NCBI GenBank assembly: GCA_028820655.1
Contig: JAPPIK010000031.1
Location: 36,253-100,252 of the forward strand
Length of the DNA stretch: 64,000 nucleotides
Direction: 5' to 3'
Source of the DNA: Candidatus Poribacteria bacterium
GTDB lineage: Bacteria; Poribacteria; WGA-4E; JAJDTR01
The position numbers and the translations under genes were made by a program. The notes beneath the pieces were generated by a model. That model had not been told where the DNA came from. It worked only from the letters and a program-made list of their open reading frames with translations, and did not search any database. Below are positions 52,009 through 61,573 of the stretch, piece after piece. The stretch's first letter is position 1. Every line of letters begins with the position of its first letter.

Positions 52009-53367
52009 TTAGATAGAAGGCTGTGTGGCGTTGGCGGCTGTCCGTCGTAACACACCATGAACTGTTTTTCCCTGAATCAGATCGTTTTCCAGCCCCACCA
52101 GCTTGGCGGAAGCTATTCGATTAATCTCCGTTTCGGGAACGTCCAATAGAACCCGTAGATAATTTGGCGTAAATCCGACTAGCTGCCCTGTCTTTCCTTC
52201 TCGGCAATCTTCGACCAGCACATCCATTTTCTTGCCCAGCATACGCCGTCTGAACCCGTTGCCAAGATGGTTCCCCAAGTCGATCATCCGCCCGCTGCGC
52301 GCCGCGGAAACGTCCGGAGGTACCTGATTTGGATAGTCTGCGGCTGGTGTGCCGCGCCGCGGAGAATAACGGAAGACGTGCAGTTGGTTGAATCCAATTT
52401 CTTGGACAAATTGGAGTGAATCCTCAAAGTCGTCATCGGTTTCCCCCGGAAATCCGACCATGACATCGGTTGTTATTCCAACATCCGGAAAGGCGCAGCG
52501 CAGTTTCTCCACAAGCAGGGCGTATTCTGACGTGGTGTAGCGCCGCCGCATGCTGCGCAAAATCTTATCGTTGCCCGCTTGGAGTGGGAGGTGAAAGTGC
52601 GGCATACACTTCGGCAAAGCCGCCATCCGATCGACGAGGTCGTCGGGAAAATTCATGGGTTCGATTGAGCTGAATCGTATGCGTTCTATGCCTTCAATCG
52701 GATGAATCTGCTCCAAGATGTTGCCGACATCCACCCTTCTCTCAATGTCCAGTCCATACGCGCCCAAGTGGACGCCGGTTATCACGATCTCTTTGTACCC
52801 ACTCGCGGCGATGCGCTCCGCCTCGCTTAGAATGTCCGTTAGGCTACGGCTTGTCATCCGTCCACGCACATAGGGGATGATGCAATAGGTGCAGAAAGCG
52901 CTGCACCCGTCCTGAACCTTAATCAGTGCGCGCGTACGCTGGCTCGTATGGCTAATGCCCGCACTGAACCGTGCATGTTCGCGCACCGGATCGTGCTGGA
53001 TTGGCTCAATGTGCAAAAGTTCGGATTCGCGAAGTTTGTCCAGATAACCTTGAAAGTCCGCTTTCTCGCGATTTCCAAAGACGAATGTCACTCCCGGTAT
53101 TTTCTCGACGGTGTCACGGTCACTCTCGGCGTAACAGCCCGTAACCAGCACCTTGGCGTACGGGTTTTGCCGGACTATACGTCGGATGGATTTACGGGCT
53201 TTCTGATCGGCGACGTTTGTCACTGTGCAAGTGTTCACGACATACACGTCCGCGATTTCGGTCGCATCGACGATGGTGTAACCGTTCCGATCCATCATCT
53301 CGTGCATCGCGTCGGTGTCGTACTGATTCACCTTGCAACCCATGGTGAGGAATGCTGCTGTCGGCAT
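52009..53367 (-). CDS. mtaB: tRNA (ms2t6A37) methylthiotransferase
   Basis: 452 residues, a usual length. UPF0004 domain with MGCKVNQYDTDAMHEMMDRN (the GCKVNQYD motif separates MtaB from MiaB and RimO), CYAESDRD; radical SAM cluster Cys-x3-Cys-x2-Cys in GCSAFCTYCIIPYVRGR; C-terminal TRAM region. Adds a methylthio group to t6A at position 37 of tRNAs reading ANN codons. It lies 87 bp upstream of purN on the same strand, possibly co-transcribed. No strong SD. Confidence 0.92.
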   Translation of the reverse strand: MPTAAFLTMGCKVNQYDTDAMHEMMDRNGYTIVDATEIADVYVVNTCTVTNVADQKARKSIRRIVRQNPYAKVLVTGCYAESDRDTVEKIPGVTFVFGNREKADFQGYLDKLRESELLHIEPIQHDPVREHARFSAGISHTSQRTRALIKVQDGCSAFCTYCIIPYVRGRMTSRSLTDILSEAERIAASGYKEIVITGVHLGAYGLDIERRVDVGNILEQIHPIEGIERIRFSSIEPMNFPDDLVDRMAALPKCMPHFHLPLQAGNDKILRSMRRRYTTSEYALLVEKLRCAFPDVGITTDVMVGFPGETDDDFEDSLQFVQEIGFNQLHVFRYSPRRGTPAADYPNQVPPDVSAARSGRMIDLGNHLGNGFRRRMLGKKMDVLVEDCREGKTGQLVGFTPNYLRVLLDVPETEINRIASAKLVGLENDLIQGKTVHGVLRRTAANATQPSI

Positions 53368-53504
53368 GTTTATGCTCTATTTTAGACCAGATCGAAGTGT
53401 TTATTCCGGACGTGCTCCGTTTACCTACGATTACGGAGATACGGGGTAAAATGTTTGTCCGAGGTTGGATGATAATATTATCGTCATACCGTTGTCAAGA
53501 CGCA

Positions 53505-54239
53505 TTAGGAACTGCGAAACTCGTAGACGGCAAAAGCGACAGCTACGATTGCGGCTGTTTCCGTCCGCAGAGTATTTCCTCCAAATGTCGTAGGTAGGCA
53601 CCCGCTGTAAATCGCATTCTCGGCCTCGGCGTCCGAAAACCCGCCCTCTGGCCCAATGAACACTCCAATGGATTGTAATTGTCGGTAATTACGCAACACG
53701 TTCTTAATCTGGCACTCCACCTCGTTTTCCCAAAGCAATAGCGAGAGTTCACAATTTGCGGCGAGTTGGAGACATTCATCCATTCTCCGCGATTCAACTA
53801 GCTTGGGAAACCGCGGGCGTCCGCACTGTTTGGAGGCTTCGATTGCAATTCGTTCCCAGCGTTCTCGCCGTATTTTTAGAGCATCTCCTTTACGCTTTGG
53901 AACCGATCTCTCGCACATCATTGGGACGATTTCGTCAACACCGATTTCCGTAGTCTTCTGGATGATCAGATCCATCTTGTCAGACTTGGGAATCGCTTGA
54001 AAGAGCGTGATGTGCGGGGGAATTGGCGGGTGAAATTGATGGTCTTGAATTGACGCTATCGCCGGGAGAGATTTTGTGTCCGTGAGTCGAGCGGTGTAAC
54101 TGTTTCCACCCCCGTCATAGATTTGCACGTCGTCGCCGGATGTTAGCCGGAGCACATTCAATAGGTGATGGCGCTCAGGGTCGCGGATGCAGATGGTGCC
54201 GGATGAAATGTCACTAGGGGGAACATGGAATCGATGCAT
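53505..54239 (-). CDS. rsmE: 16S rRNA m3U1498 methyltransferase
   Basis: 244 residues from the ATG at 54239, the usual MHRFHV start; a longer start four codons upstream is possible. Signature blocks: HHLLNVLRLTSGDDVQIYDG, LFQAIPKSDKMDLIIQKTTE, ERSVPKRKGD, and the SAM-binding knot IGVFIGPEGGFSDAEAENA with LRTETAAIVAVAF at the end. Methylates U1498 of 16S rRNA. Together with mtaB it forms an RNA-modification stretch. Confidence 0.93.
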   Translation of the reverse strand: MHRFHVPPSDISSGTICIRDPERHHLLNVLRLTSGDDVQIYDGGGNSYTARLTDTKSLPAIASIQDHQFHPPIPPHITLFQAIPKSDKMDLIIQKTTEIGVDEIVPMMCERSVPKRKGDALKIRRERWERIAIEASKQCGRPRFPKLVESRRMDECLQLAANCELSLLLWENEVECQIKNVLRNYRQLQSIGVFIGPEGGFSDAEAENAIYSGCLPTTFGGNTLRTETAAIVAVAFAVYEFRSS

Positions 54240-54413
54240 CGGCGAAGACAAATAAATTCAGATCGGGTTCGGACTGTATAGGTATTACGGCCTGTTCTCA
54301 AGCAACATGGCGTGACTGGAAGGAGGGAAGATATGGAAGATTGGAAGGTTTTCTTCCCGGTTACCGTTCTTATTCCCGATATTGTGACAACCAAGGAAAA
54401 CTGACCTATGTTT

Positions 54414-55262
54414 TTACAATTTGCGCAGTTTTTCGATATTTACTTCAGACATTCCCGTTGTTCTCGCAATGAACTCGGTGTCTAGCCCTTCGCTGATTAG
54501 TGAAAGGGCAATCTTCTTCGTTGCCTGCTGGTTTCCCTCTTCAAGTCCCTCTTCAAGTCCCTTTTCATGTCCTTCTTCAAGCCCGCGTTTATGTTCATAA
54601 ACCAGGGAATCTTCCCAATCCTCTTCATCCTTAAGCACCCGAAGTTCACCGGGCGAGATGTTGTCGCGTGTAACCGCATGGATCACCTTTTCGAAAGCCG
54701 GAGCGGCAAAGCGGCTTTCATCAATCTCGCCATCAAGAGAATCCAAAACGAGTTCCAACCACGTTTTGATGCCCGGCGGAGTCTTTTCATTGACCATACG
54801 GGGCACCAAGAACACAAGTTGGTGCGGATACGCCTCAACTTTGCGGCTGAACTCGTTTATAGGATTGAAATCCGTAACGGCAACACTGAAGTCAATTTCG
54901 CTCTCGCGGGAGGGGCTGGTTAAGACGACAATGGTGTAAACCGTTTGTTCGAACTCATAGGCTTTGCTGCTTTTCACCTGTTCAACGAGGTTGACAAGAT
55001 GATAATACAGAAAACGATTATAAAAATGTCGTTCCTTGACATGCTGCACCTCGACGACAATCCGCGATTCCGGGTCCTCGGCGAACAGGTCATATTCAAT
55101 ATCAACCTGTCCGACAGGTTTGAGGAATTTGTAGCCTTGACGCACTTCATCGGTATGAAACTCGATGCCCAAAACATCTTTGGCGAACTGACAAAAAATG
55201 TCGGGCTGGCTGAAAGCTTTCTTGAAAGCAGTGTCGTATCGTAAGGGGACAACTCGTGCCAT
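54414..55262 (-). CDS. Rpn-type PD-(D/E)XK nuclease family protein (copy 1)
   Basis: 282 residues. N-terminal PDDEXK_2 domain: LRYDTAFKKAFSQPDIFCQF, VGQVDIEYDLFAEDPESRIV with VEVQHVKERHFYNRFLYYH carrying the catalytic Asp and ExQ. The C-terminus has a Glu/Gly/Lys-rich stretch (GLEEGHEKGLEEGLEEGNQQ) then a small helical region (DTEFIARTTGMSEVNIEKL). Relatives were annotated as transposases, but the family acts as a recombination-promoting DNase. A near-identical copy lies 331 bp upstream on the same strand. Cytoplasmic. Confidence 0.85.
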   Translation of the reverse strand: MARVVPLRYDTAFKKAFSQPDIFCQFAKDVLGIEFHTDEVRQGYKFLKPVGQVDIEYDLFAEDPESRIVVEVQHVKERHFYNRFLYYHLVNLVEQVKSSKAYEFEQTVYTIVVLTSPSRESEIDFSVAVTDFNPINEFSRKVEAYPHQLVFLVPRMVNEKTPPGIKTWLELVLDSLDGEIDESRFAAPAFEKVIHAVTRDNISPGELRVLKDEEDWEDSLVYEHKRGLEEGHEKGLEEGLEEGNQQATKKIALSLISEGLDTEFIARTTGMSEVNIEKLRKL

Positions 55263-55593
55263 ATCTTCACCCTAATTGAGTGACAGAACTGCTCACTTTG
55301 TCCAAATTTATTGACATTATATTCGTTGGAGTGATGAAGGACTTTCTCTTAACCCTTCATTGTTTTCCTCTCGAGGTCATGCTCAACATTGAAGATCTCT
55401 ATTAGGATTTGCTATCGCGCTCGCTATCCACTCGCTTGATCCTTCGCTATCCGCTCAGTTGATCGTATTCGGTCACTTGATCTATCCGCTCGTTTAATCT
55501 CCTCAGGAACGGGAAACGAGTGAAATGCGGGCCCCTTTCTATCCTTTCTTTTCCCCGTTTTTGTGACAGCCAGGGGCAAACACGTCTGAATGT
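55263..55593. repeat. R1-rich spacer between the two Rpn genes
   Basis: From about 55393: ATCTCTATTAGGATTTGC, TATCGCGCTCGCTATCCAC then TCGCTTGATCC, TCGCTATCCGCTCAGTTGATC, CGGTCACTTGATC, CCGCTCGTTTAATCTCC: five or more degenerate R1 units in a row. Confidence 0.55.
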
Positions 55594-56430
55594 TTACGAT
55601 TGACGCAGTTTTTCGATTTCCGCTTCCGAGATTCCCGTTGTTCTTGCAATGAATTCGGTGTCTAACCCTTCGTTGATTAGTGAAAGGGCAATCTTCTTCG
55701 TTGCCTGCTGGTTTCCCTCTTCAAGTCCCTTTTCATGTCCTTCTTCAAGCCCGCGTTTATGTTCATAAACCAGGGAATCTTCCCAATCCTCTTCATCCTT
55801 AAGCACCCGAAGTTCACCGGGCGAGATGTTGTCGCGTGTAACCGCATGGATCACCTTTTCGAAAGCCGGAGCGGCAAAGCGGCTTTCATCAATCTCGCCA
55901 TCAAGAGAATCCAAAACGAGTTCTAACCACGCCTTAATGCCCGGCGGAGTTTTTTCATTGACCATACGGGGCACCAAGAACACAAGTTGGTGCGGATACG
56001 CCTCGACTTTACGGTTGAACTCGTTTATAGGATTGAAATCCGTAACGGCAACACTGAAGTCAATTTCATTATCGCGGGAGGGGCTGGTCAAGACTACAAT
56101 GGTGTACACGGTCAGCCCGAACTCGTAGGCTTTGCTGCTTTTCACCTGTTCGACGAGGTTGACAAGATGATAGTACAGAAAACGGTTATAAAAATGTCGT
56201 TCCTTGACATGCTGCACTTCGACGACGATTCGAGATTCCGTATCTTCGGCGAACAGGTCGTACTCAATATCAACCTGACCGACAGGTTTGAGGAATTTGT
56301 AGCCTTGGTGCACTTCGTCCGTATGAAACTTGATGCCTAAAACATCTTGGGCGAATTGACAAAAAATGTCGGGCTGACTGAAAGCTTTCTTGAAAGCGGT
56401 GTCGTATCGTAAGGGGACAACTCGTGCCAT
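55594..56430 (-). CDS. Rpn-type PD-(D/E)XK nuclease family protein (copy 2)
   Basis: 278 residues, nearly the same protein as 54414-55262 from MARVVPLRYD to the last helix. Differences include one fewer Glu-rich unit (GLEEGHEKGLEEGNQQ) and scattered substitutions such as ELGLTVYT-type changes near residue 105. The copies share DNA mainly within the coding part, and the flanks differ, suggesting the duplication was followed by replacement of flanks or conversion. Catalytic residues are kept in both. Confidence 0.85.
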   Translation of the reverse strand: MARVVPLRYDTAFKKAFSQPDIFCQFAQDVLGIKFHTDEVHQGYKFLKPVGQVDIEYDLFAEDTESRIVVEVQHVKERHFYNRFLYYHLVNLVEQVKSSKAYEFGLTVYTIVVLTSPSRDNEIDFSVAVTDFNPINEFNRKVEAYPHQLVFLVPRMVNEKTPPGIKAWLELVLDSLDGEIDESRFAAPAFEKVIHAVTRDNISPGELRVLKDEEDWEDSLVYEHKRGLEEGHEKGLEEGNQQATKKIALSLINEGLDTEFIARTTGISEAEIEKLRQS

Positions 56431-56582
56431 ATCTGCACCCTACTTTGATGTTTGAGTTGTTGAAAGAAAGAAGATTGGAGAACCCCGTTCCATCCTTCCC
56501 TCCCTTCCAGTCTTTCAGCAATTCGTTGCTGCTCCATTCTCTCGCTGTGCCGATGACCACAAGATCTTGACTATACTTACGT

Positions 56583-57314
56583 TTAATCTAATGTGACCGG
56601 CACACCGTCCAGCAACCCGTTCTGGTGCATATCCACCCACTCGTCCATAAACGTCTTATTCCACTCATCGGTAAGCGGGTGATCCATCATGTCGCGGTAC
56701 ACTGTCCACATGGTGACGAGTTCGTCGGCTCCGTCACGGAATGCGGCGTGAGCGGTTTCCACCGAACGCACGAGCGCCGCCATGATATAGGGCCGCTGCT
56801 CCCAACCGCTGAACATCTGCGCGCATTCGCGTATAAGTTGCGTCGGATCGCCGCCTACCGCCTTCACGGGATCGCAGAACGGCAGAATATGATCGACACC
56901 CGCTTGGGCGACGGCTGCAGCTTGGGTCAACGAAAATACAGTCGTGCAGAAGGTCTCAACCCCCTCCTCCTTGAGAATGCTGAAAGCCTTTAGTCCGTTT
57001 ACGGTACAGGGGATTTTCAGAATAATCTGGTCTGACAAGTCTGTAAAAACCTTCCCTACCGCGAGCAATTCGTCAACTTTATGACCGTCGATTTCCATGA
57101 CCACGGGTTTGTCGGTGATGTCGAGATACGCCTTTATCAGGTCGATAACCGAGCCGTAAGGCTTGGCGTACTGGTTGAGTACGACCGTATTTGTGACGAT
57201 CCCTGCAATTCCCAACGGCATCCACTCCTTCAGTTCGTCGGGGCTGCCCGCGAGCCAGATTGTGGGTCCGCGTCCTTCTGATCGGGTTGTGGGTACTGCG
57301 CCGTTCCCTGCCAT
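56583..57314 (-). CDS. transaldolase/fructose-6-phosphate aldolase-like protein
   Basis: 243 residues, compact transaldolase barrel. Schiff-base Lys in QIILKIPCTVNGLKAFSIL; IWLAGSPDELKEW replaces the usual N-terminal DTAN strand; TTVFSLTQAAAVAQAGVDHI and SVETAHAAFRDGADELVT complete the active site. Likely reversible aldol transfer with a small sugar; the unusual N-terminal strand may mean an altered substrate. Precedes a GH127 gene on the same strand but with about 90 bp between. Confidence 0.82.
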   Translation of the reverse strand: MAGNGAVPTTRSEGRGPTIWLAGSPDELKEWMPLGIAGIVTNTVVLNQYAKPYGSVIDLIKAYLDITDKPVVMEIDGHKVDELLAVGKVFTDLSDQIILKIPCTVNGLKAFSILKEEGVETFCTTVFSLTQAAAVAQAGVDHILPFCDPVKAVGGDPTQLIRECAQMFSGWEQRPYIMAALVRSVETAHAAFRDGADELVTMWTVYRDMMDHPLTDEWNKTFMDEWVDMHQNGLLDGVPVTLD

Positions 57315-57403
57315 TATTTAGTTTCCTCCTCAGTTTCTACATGTGGTGATAGATACGTGATCGGCGATTGGCTGAATATCCCATAGCCGCGCTGATTCAA
57401 TTA

Positions 57404-59305
57404 TCAAACGGGACGAGTCCTCAACGGGTTGTCCGGTGAAAACTCGGGAGTTTCGGGACAGCCCTTAATGGGTAACCAAGAGCAATACGGTGTGCCAGCC
57501 TCACCGGCGCTGCCAAAATCGCATAGACGCACCGTGCCGCCGTTCACCGCCCGGAATTCCAGCAGAAGCTGAGGCGGCAGCCAATCCGTCCACTGATCCG
57601 GTCTCGAAAGCAACTTGCTAGCGTCGATCGGCGGAATCTCCAACATACAACTTACCGGATCCCATTCCTGAACGTCGCGTATCTGTGCTGTGCCCGCCTT
57701 CGCGTTCTCGAGATTATATCGATGGTCGTACGCAAGCAGAATAGGTCCGCGGTAGATAGATGCCAGTCCTTCACACTCCTGCTCTCCGCTCCATACGCAC
57801 AGGGACATATCCAATACAAGATGAATCTTGTCACCTGCTTTCCATTTGCGGTCGATCCGGAGATGGCTGCCGGCTTTCGTGCCGAGGGGCGGTTCATCGT
57901 TGATTCTGACGTGCGTCTCGCATGACCAATGCGGTATGCGCAGCTTCAGAGTAAATTCGGAGGAAGTGGATGGAGCCACGGATACGGTAATCTCGCCGTC
58001 GAGCGGATACTCCGTGTCCTGCGTTAGCGTTACGGACACACCCGGTTTCAATCTTGCAGTCAGTGTTGAAGGTCCGTAGTAGTTCAGCACGAAACCGTCA
58101 CGGTCTTTCATGAGCGCCCAGTCGCTAAGCATTCCGAATCCGCGGGGAGTATTAACACTGCAACAGTTCAACTCGGGCGTGCCTTCACGCGATTGGAAGA
58201 CGATGGTGTGCGCGCTGGAACGGCGTATTCCGTTCATCGGTGTGTCGTAGGTCGACCAGTGCCCGGAGGAGGAATGCATGCCGACGATGGAGTTGTACAG
58301 CGTGAGTTCGAGTTCGTCGGCGACTATGGAGTTCCCCGTGAGTTTCAGCATTTCGACGCTCATCGCCGTCCATGCGATCGTGCAGCAGGATTCGATTGCG
58401 GCGAGATGGTAGGGATTGCCGGTTGCCTGCTCTCCGGACGAGAAACCGCCGTTGTTGTGCCGGTCCAGCTTGACGATGCTCCACCAGATTCGCTCAAAGG
58501 CTACCCGGTAGCGGTCTTCACCGGTAATCCAGTAAAGTTCCGCCAGCGCCATGATCGGGTGCAGGCTTTCCCACCGAGGCTTGGGGGTCTGAAAAAACTC
58601 TTTTCCCTCAAGGGCACTCCGCAGGTAGTCACCCGCCAAGGGTTCTCCATGCTCGGTAACCGCGAATTCGTCGACAATCTGGAGTGCCATCTTGAGATAG
58701 CGTTCGTCTTTCGTCTTGCGATAGAGTATGCAAAGCGAGTGTGCCGGCGCCAGATTCATCTCGGTCGAACCCGTTTCGACCAAGCGGGGACTTTTCGCTC
58801 CCGAATACGTCTCGCAGAGAAGGTCTGCCATGCGCGTCGCGCAGGTCAATGCCTCTTTATCCCGCGTTTCCTCATGCCAGAGCAGCAACCCCATCATGTT
58901 GTGGTAATGCCCCCAAGTGTCCCACGTGGGCTGTCTAGCAGAATTGGAGTTCGTTAGACGGTGCGGTTTCGGCCATGGTCCGAGATAACCGTCGGAATCC
59001 TGAAGGCTGACAAGGATTCGGACGAAATCCTTAAGCCACGCTTTCAGCGCAGGATCTGACGTTGCCCGGAGAACTTGCACCGCGCCTGTCAGGTATTTGC
59101 CTGAGAACTCCCCTGCCCACGGCACCATTTCCCGTAGCGGGGAGCGGTCGCGGTCGCGAAACATCTCAAGCATGCCGGGATTGGCTTTTGGCGCTATAAG
59201 CAACCAGTGCTGAGTAATCGCCTTGAGGTAATCCCCCGTGAAACCGCCAATCTGCAGCCGTGTTTTTGGGACTCTTCTACATGTGGGTTCTTTCATCTTG
59301 CGCAC
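57404..59305 (-). CDS. GH127 family hydrolase (beta-L-arabinofuranosidase type)
   Basis: 633 residues; GTG and a following ATG (59296) both possible, AAGGGA favours the GTG. No signal peptide, so cytoplasmic. The characteristic catalytic set is complete: Glu305-x-Cys307 in AIESCCTIAW and Cys381-Cys382 in ELNCCSVNTPRGF. In the characterised enzyme the equivalent residues bind zinc and one Cys is the nucleophile. Also DGYLGPWPKPHR, DTWGHYHNMMGLLLWHEET and GHWSTYDTPMNG. Releases L-arabinofuranose-type residues from glycans (family knowledge); here paired in the window with a more diverged Tat-exported relative. Confidence 0.9.
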   Translation of the reverse strand: MRKMKEPTCRRVPKTRLQIGGFTGDYLKAITQHWLLIAPKANPGMLEMFRDRDRSPLREMVPWAGEFSGKYLTGAVQVLRATSDPALKAWLKDFVRILVSLQDSDGYLGPWPKPHRLTNSNSARQPTWDTWGHYHNMMGLLLWHEETRDKEALTCATRMADLLCETYSGAKSPRLVETGSTEMNLAPAHSLCILYRKTKDERYLKMALQIVDEFAVTEHGEPLAGDYLRSALEGKEFFQTPKPRWESLHPIMALAELYWITGEDRYRVAFERIWWSIVKLDRHNNGGFSSGEQATGNPYHLAAIESCCTIAWTAMSVEMLKLTGNSIVADELELTLYNSIVGMHSSSGHWSTYDTPMNGIRRSSAHTIVFQSREGTPELNCCSVNTPRGFGMLSDWALMKDRDGFVLNYYGPSTLTARLKPGVSVTLTQDTEYPLDGEITVSVAPSTSSEFTLKLRIPHWSCETHVRINDEPPLGTKAGSHLRIDRKWKAGDKIHLVLDMSLCVWSGEQECEGLASIYRGPILLAYDHRYNLENAKAGTAQIRDVQEWDPVSCMLEIPPIDASKLLSRPDQWTDWLPPQLLLEFRAVNGGTVRLCDFGSAGEAGTPYCSWLPIKGCPETPEFSPDNPLRTRPV

Positions 59306-59790
59306 ACATTCCCTTTTGCATGGGGCGAGATTATGGGAAGGCAGTCACCGGGATTTTCTGTTGAATCCGCCGCCTAAAACTGATAGAATCTCGACTAGAA
59401 TTGCGGACTGAATTATACTCCGCTCGCAGAAAGCCGTCAAGTCCAAAGGGACCGAGGAGCACGGCGATCGCATTTGATTTTGGGGGATAACGGGCCACAC
59501 TCTACCTCTTTTTGCGATTGTGAGGATCCTCCAACCCGCCTCGCAGGCATGCAGTTCCCAACATCTCAATGTGTAGTACCATGTCATATTGAAAATCGAC
59601 ATTCAGTTCCAGAGAAGCGCCATGTGTGTTTCTTTGGATAAATCGCTGTTCCGCCGTAGATGACGATGAGCTTTAGGCGCCAACCGAAAATCTGCGCTAT
59701 ATCGCTGGGATTGAAAGCGGTGGGCAATCCCCATCCTTTGACTTCGAAAAGCAGACGTGAGATAGAAAAAGGCCGGGCATCCCTTATCCA
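59306..59790. other. divergent spacer before the glycosyltransferase gene
   Basis: No supported gene. A minus-strand frame at 59584-59790 reads FNPSDIAQIFGWRLKLIVIY and IYPKKHTWRFSGTECRFSI; it looks coding-like but has no start of its own, running back into the glycosyltransferase gene in another frame. Possibly a remnant. Confidence 0.3.
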
Positions 59791-61086
59791 ATGAAAATCG
59801 CCTACATCGCCGCAGGTGCCGCGGGCATGTATTGCGGCACCTGCATCCACGACAATACCCTCGCCGCCGCGCTGCTGAAAAAAGGGCACGATGTCGCCCT
59901 TATCCCGACCTACACCCCCATCCGCACGGACGAAACCGATGTCAGCATCCACCGCATCTTTTACGGCGGGATTAACGTCTACCTCGAGCAGAAAATGGCG
60001 CTTTTCCGCCATACGCCGTGGATATTCGACGAACTGTTTAACAGCCCTTCGCTCCTGAGTAGGTTGTCCCGATTCGCCAGTTCAACAAACGCAAAAGACC
60101 TTGGCGCACTCACGCTTTCCGTGCTTCAAGGCGAAAACGGGCGCCAGAGGAAAGAATTGGAAAAGTTGACAAAATGGCTGAAAGATGCCTACCGGCCAAA
60201 CCTTGTGCAACTCACCAACTCCATGTTCGTGGGGTTTGCCAAGCAGATGAAAAAGGCGTTGGGCGTTCCGATTCTCTGCGCGCTTCAGGGGGAGGACATC
60301 TTTCTCGAAGGTCTCGTTGAACCTTACAAATCGCAGGCGTTGGAGGTTTTGCGGGCACGGGTTTCGGATGTGGATGGTTTCATCGCGCCCTGCCGATATT
60401 ATGCCGAGTTCATGAAGTCGTATCTCAAGATTCCCGAGGACAAAGTCGAGGTGGTGAAACTCGGTCTGAACCTGGAGGGACATGGAGAAGCCGGAGGGAC
60501 CGCCATTTCCGACTCTCCCTTCGTGATTGGGTATCTCGCGCGCATCTGTCCGGAGAAAGGGCTGCATCTGCTCGTTGAAGCGTTTTACCGGTTGACGCAA
60601 CAGGTCCCATCTGATAAGATTCGGCTCAAAGTGGCGGGGTATCTCGGCAAGGGTGACGCACACTACTTCGAGGAGATTGTGAATCAGATTGAAGCCTGGG
60701 GATTGAGGAATTCATTTGAGTATCTGGGGGAAGTTGACCGCCAGCAGAAGCTAAATTTCCTTAAGGGACTCCACGTTTTATCCGTGCCGACGACCTACAA
60801 AGAACCCAAAGGGCTGTTTGTCTTGGAAGCGCTCGCTAATGGCGTACCGGTGGTCCTCCCTAGGCACGGTGGATTCCCGGAGTTGATCGATGCGACAGGC
60901 GGCGGCATACTCGTGGATGCGGAGTCACCGACCGCAACCGCGGAGGGCATACTTGAACTGATGAATGATTCAAAACGCCGAGAGGAACTGGGGCGGCGAG
61001 GAAAGGAAACGGTGCATCAACGGTTTAGCGACGATATCATGGCGGATGAGACGTTGGCGGTTTATCGAAAACACCTTTCGACTTAG
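59791..61086 (+). CDS. glycosyltransferase family 4
   Basis: 431 residues, GT-B fold. N-terminal MKIAYIAAGAAGMYCGTCIH binds the acceptor side; GYLARICPEKGLHLLVEAF and the donor-site KEPKGLFVLEALANGVPVVL, with the E-x7-E pattern, mark a retaining GT4. The Cys in MYCGTCIH is unusual in this position. Adds a sugar to a lipid or polysaccharide precursor at the inner membrane; identity unknown. Followed closely by a membrane protein gene with its own SD. Confidence 0.9.
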   Translation: MKIAYIAAGAAGMYCGTCIHDNTLAAALLKKGHDVALIPTYTPIRTDETDVSIHRIFYGGINVYLEQKMALFRHTPWIFDELFNSPSLLSRLSRFASSTNAKDLGALTLSVLQGENGRQRKELEKLTKWLKDAYRPNLVQLTNSMFVGFAKQMKKALGVPILCALQGEDIFLEGLVEPYKSQALEVLRARVSDVDGFIAPCRYYAEFMKSYLKIPEDKVEVVKLGLNLEGHGEAGGTAISDSPFVIGYLARICPEKGLHLLVEAFYRLTQQVPSDKIRLKVAGYLGKGDAHYFEEIVNQIEAWGLRNSFEYLGEVDRQQKLNFLKGLHVLSVPTTYKEPKGLFVLEALANGVPVVLPRHGGFPELIDATGGGILVDAESPTATAEGILELMNDSKRREELGRRGKETVHQRFSDDIMADETLAVYRKHLST

Positions 61087-61096
61087 GGAGAAAAAT

Positions 61097-61573
61097 ATGC
61101 GTATGACTTGGTTAATATTTGTCTTCATAACGGTTGCGGCATGGGGTTCTTACGGCGTTTTACTTCATACCGGGCATTTGTCAATGGCGGACGCCGCGCA
61201 TGGGCGCTACAAAGCGTTCTTATTCGTGGGCACAGCCTATCTGCTGATAGCGGTTATCGGATCCGTAGCTATGCTGGTAGCAAGCGGTGCAACGTGGAGT
61301 TTTCCGGCGAAGGGCATAGCTTGGTCAACTATCGCAGGAACAGCGGGCGCCATCGGAGCCTTCGGTGTCGTGTTGGCATTTGGAGCGGGAGGAAGGCCGG
61401 CCGTGGTGATGTCGATAGTCTTTGCCGGCGCTCCGATCGTTAATGCGGTGATTGCGACAGCGGCGCACCCCCCGGCGGGCGGTTGGAGTAGTTTTAACTG
61501 GCAATTCATCCTTGGAATCCTGCTCGCCGCGACCGGCGGTTTCCTCGTGACGCTTTATCGACCGGGGACGTAG
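61097..61573 (+). CDS. small DMT/EamA-like membrane protein
   Basis: 158 residues from the ATG at 61097 (SD AGGGAG). Four or five membrane segments: TWLIFVFITVAAWGSYGVLL, KAFLFVGTAYLLIAVIGSVA, IAWSTIAGTAGAIGAFGVVL, AVVMSIVFAGAPIVNAVIAT, FILGILLAATGGFLVTLY. The last two resemble half of an EamA transporter. The size suggests a half transporter working as a dimer. Only 10 bp after the glycosyltransferase stop, so the same operon; it may export or flip the product. Confidence 0.75.
   Translation: MRMTWLIFVFITVAAWGSYGVLLHTGHLSMADAAHGRYKAFLFVGTAYLLIAVIGSVAMLVASGATWSFPAKGIAWSTIAGTAGAIGAFGVVLAFGAGGRPAVVMSIVFAGAPIVNAVIATAAHPPAGGWSSFNWQFILGILLAATGGFLVTLYRPGT

Noticed and set aside
54414..56430. Active transposases (older annotation style for this family)
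   Set aside because: PDDEXK_2/Rpn proteins are nucleases; no terminal inverted repeats or target duplications flank either gene.
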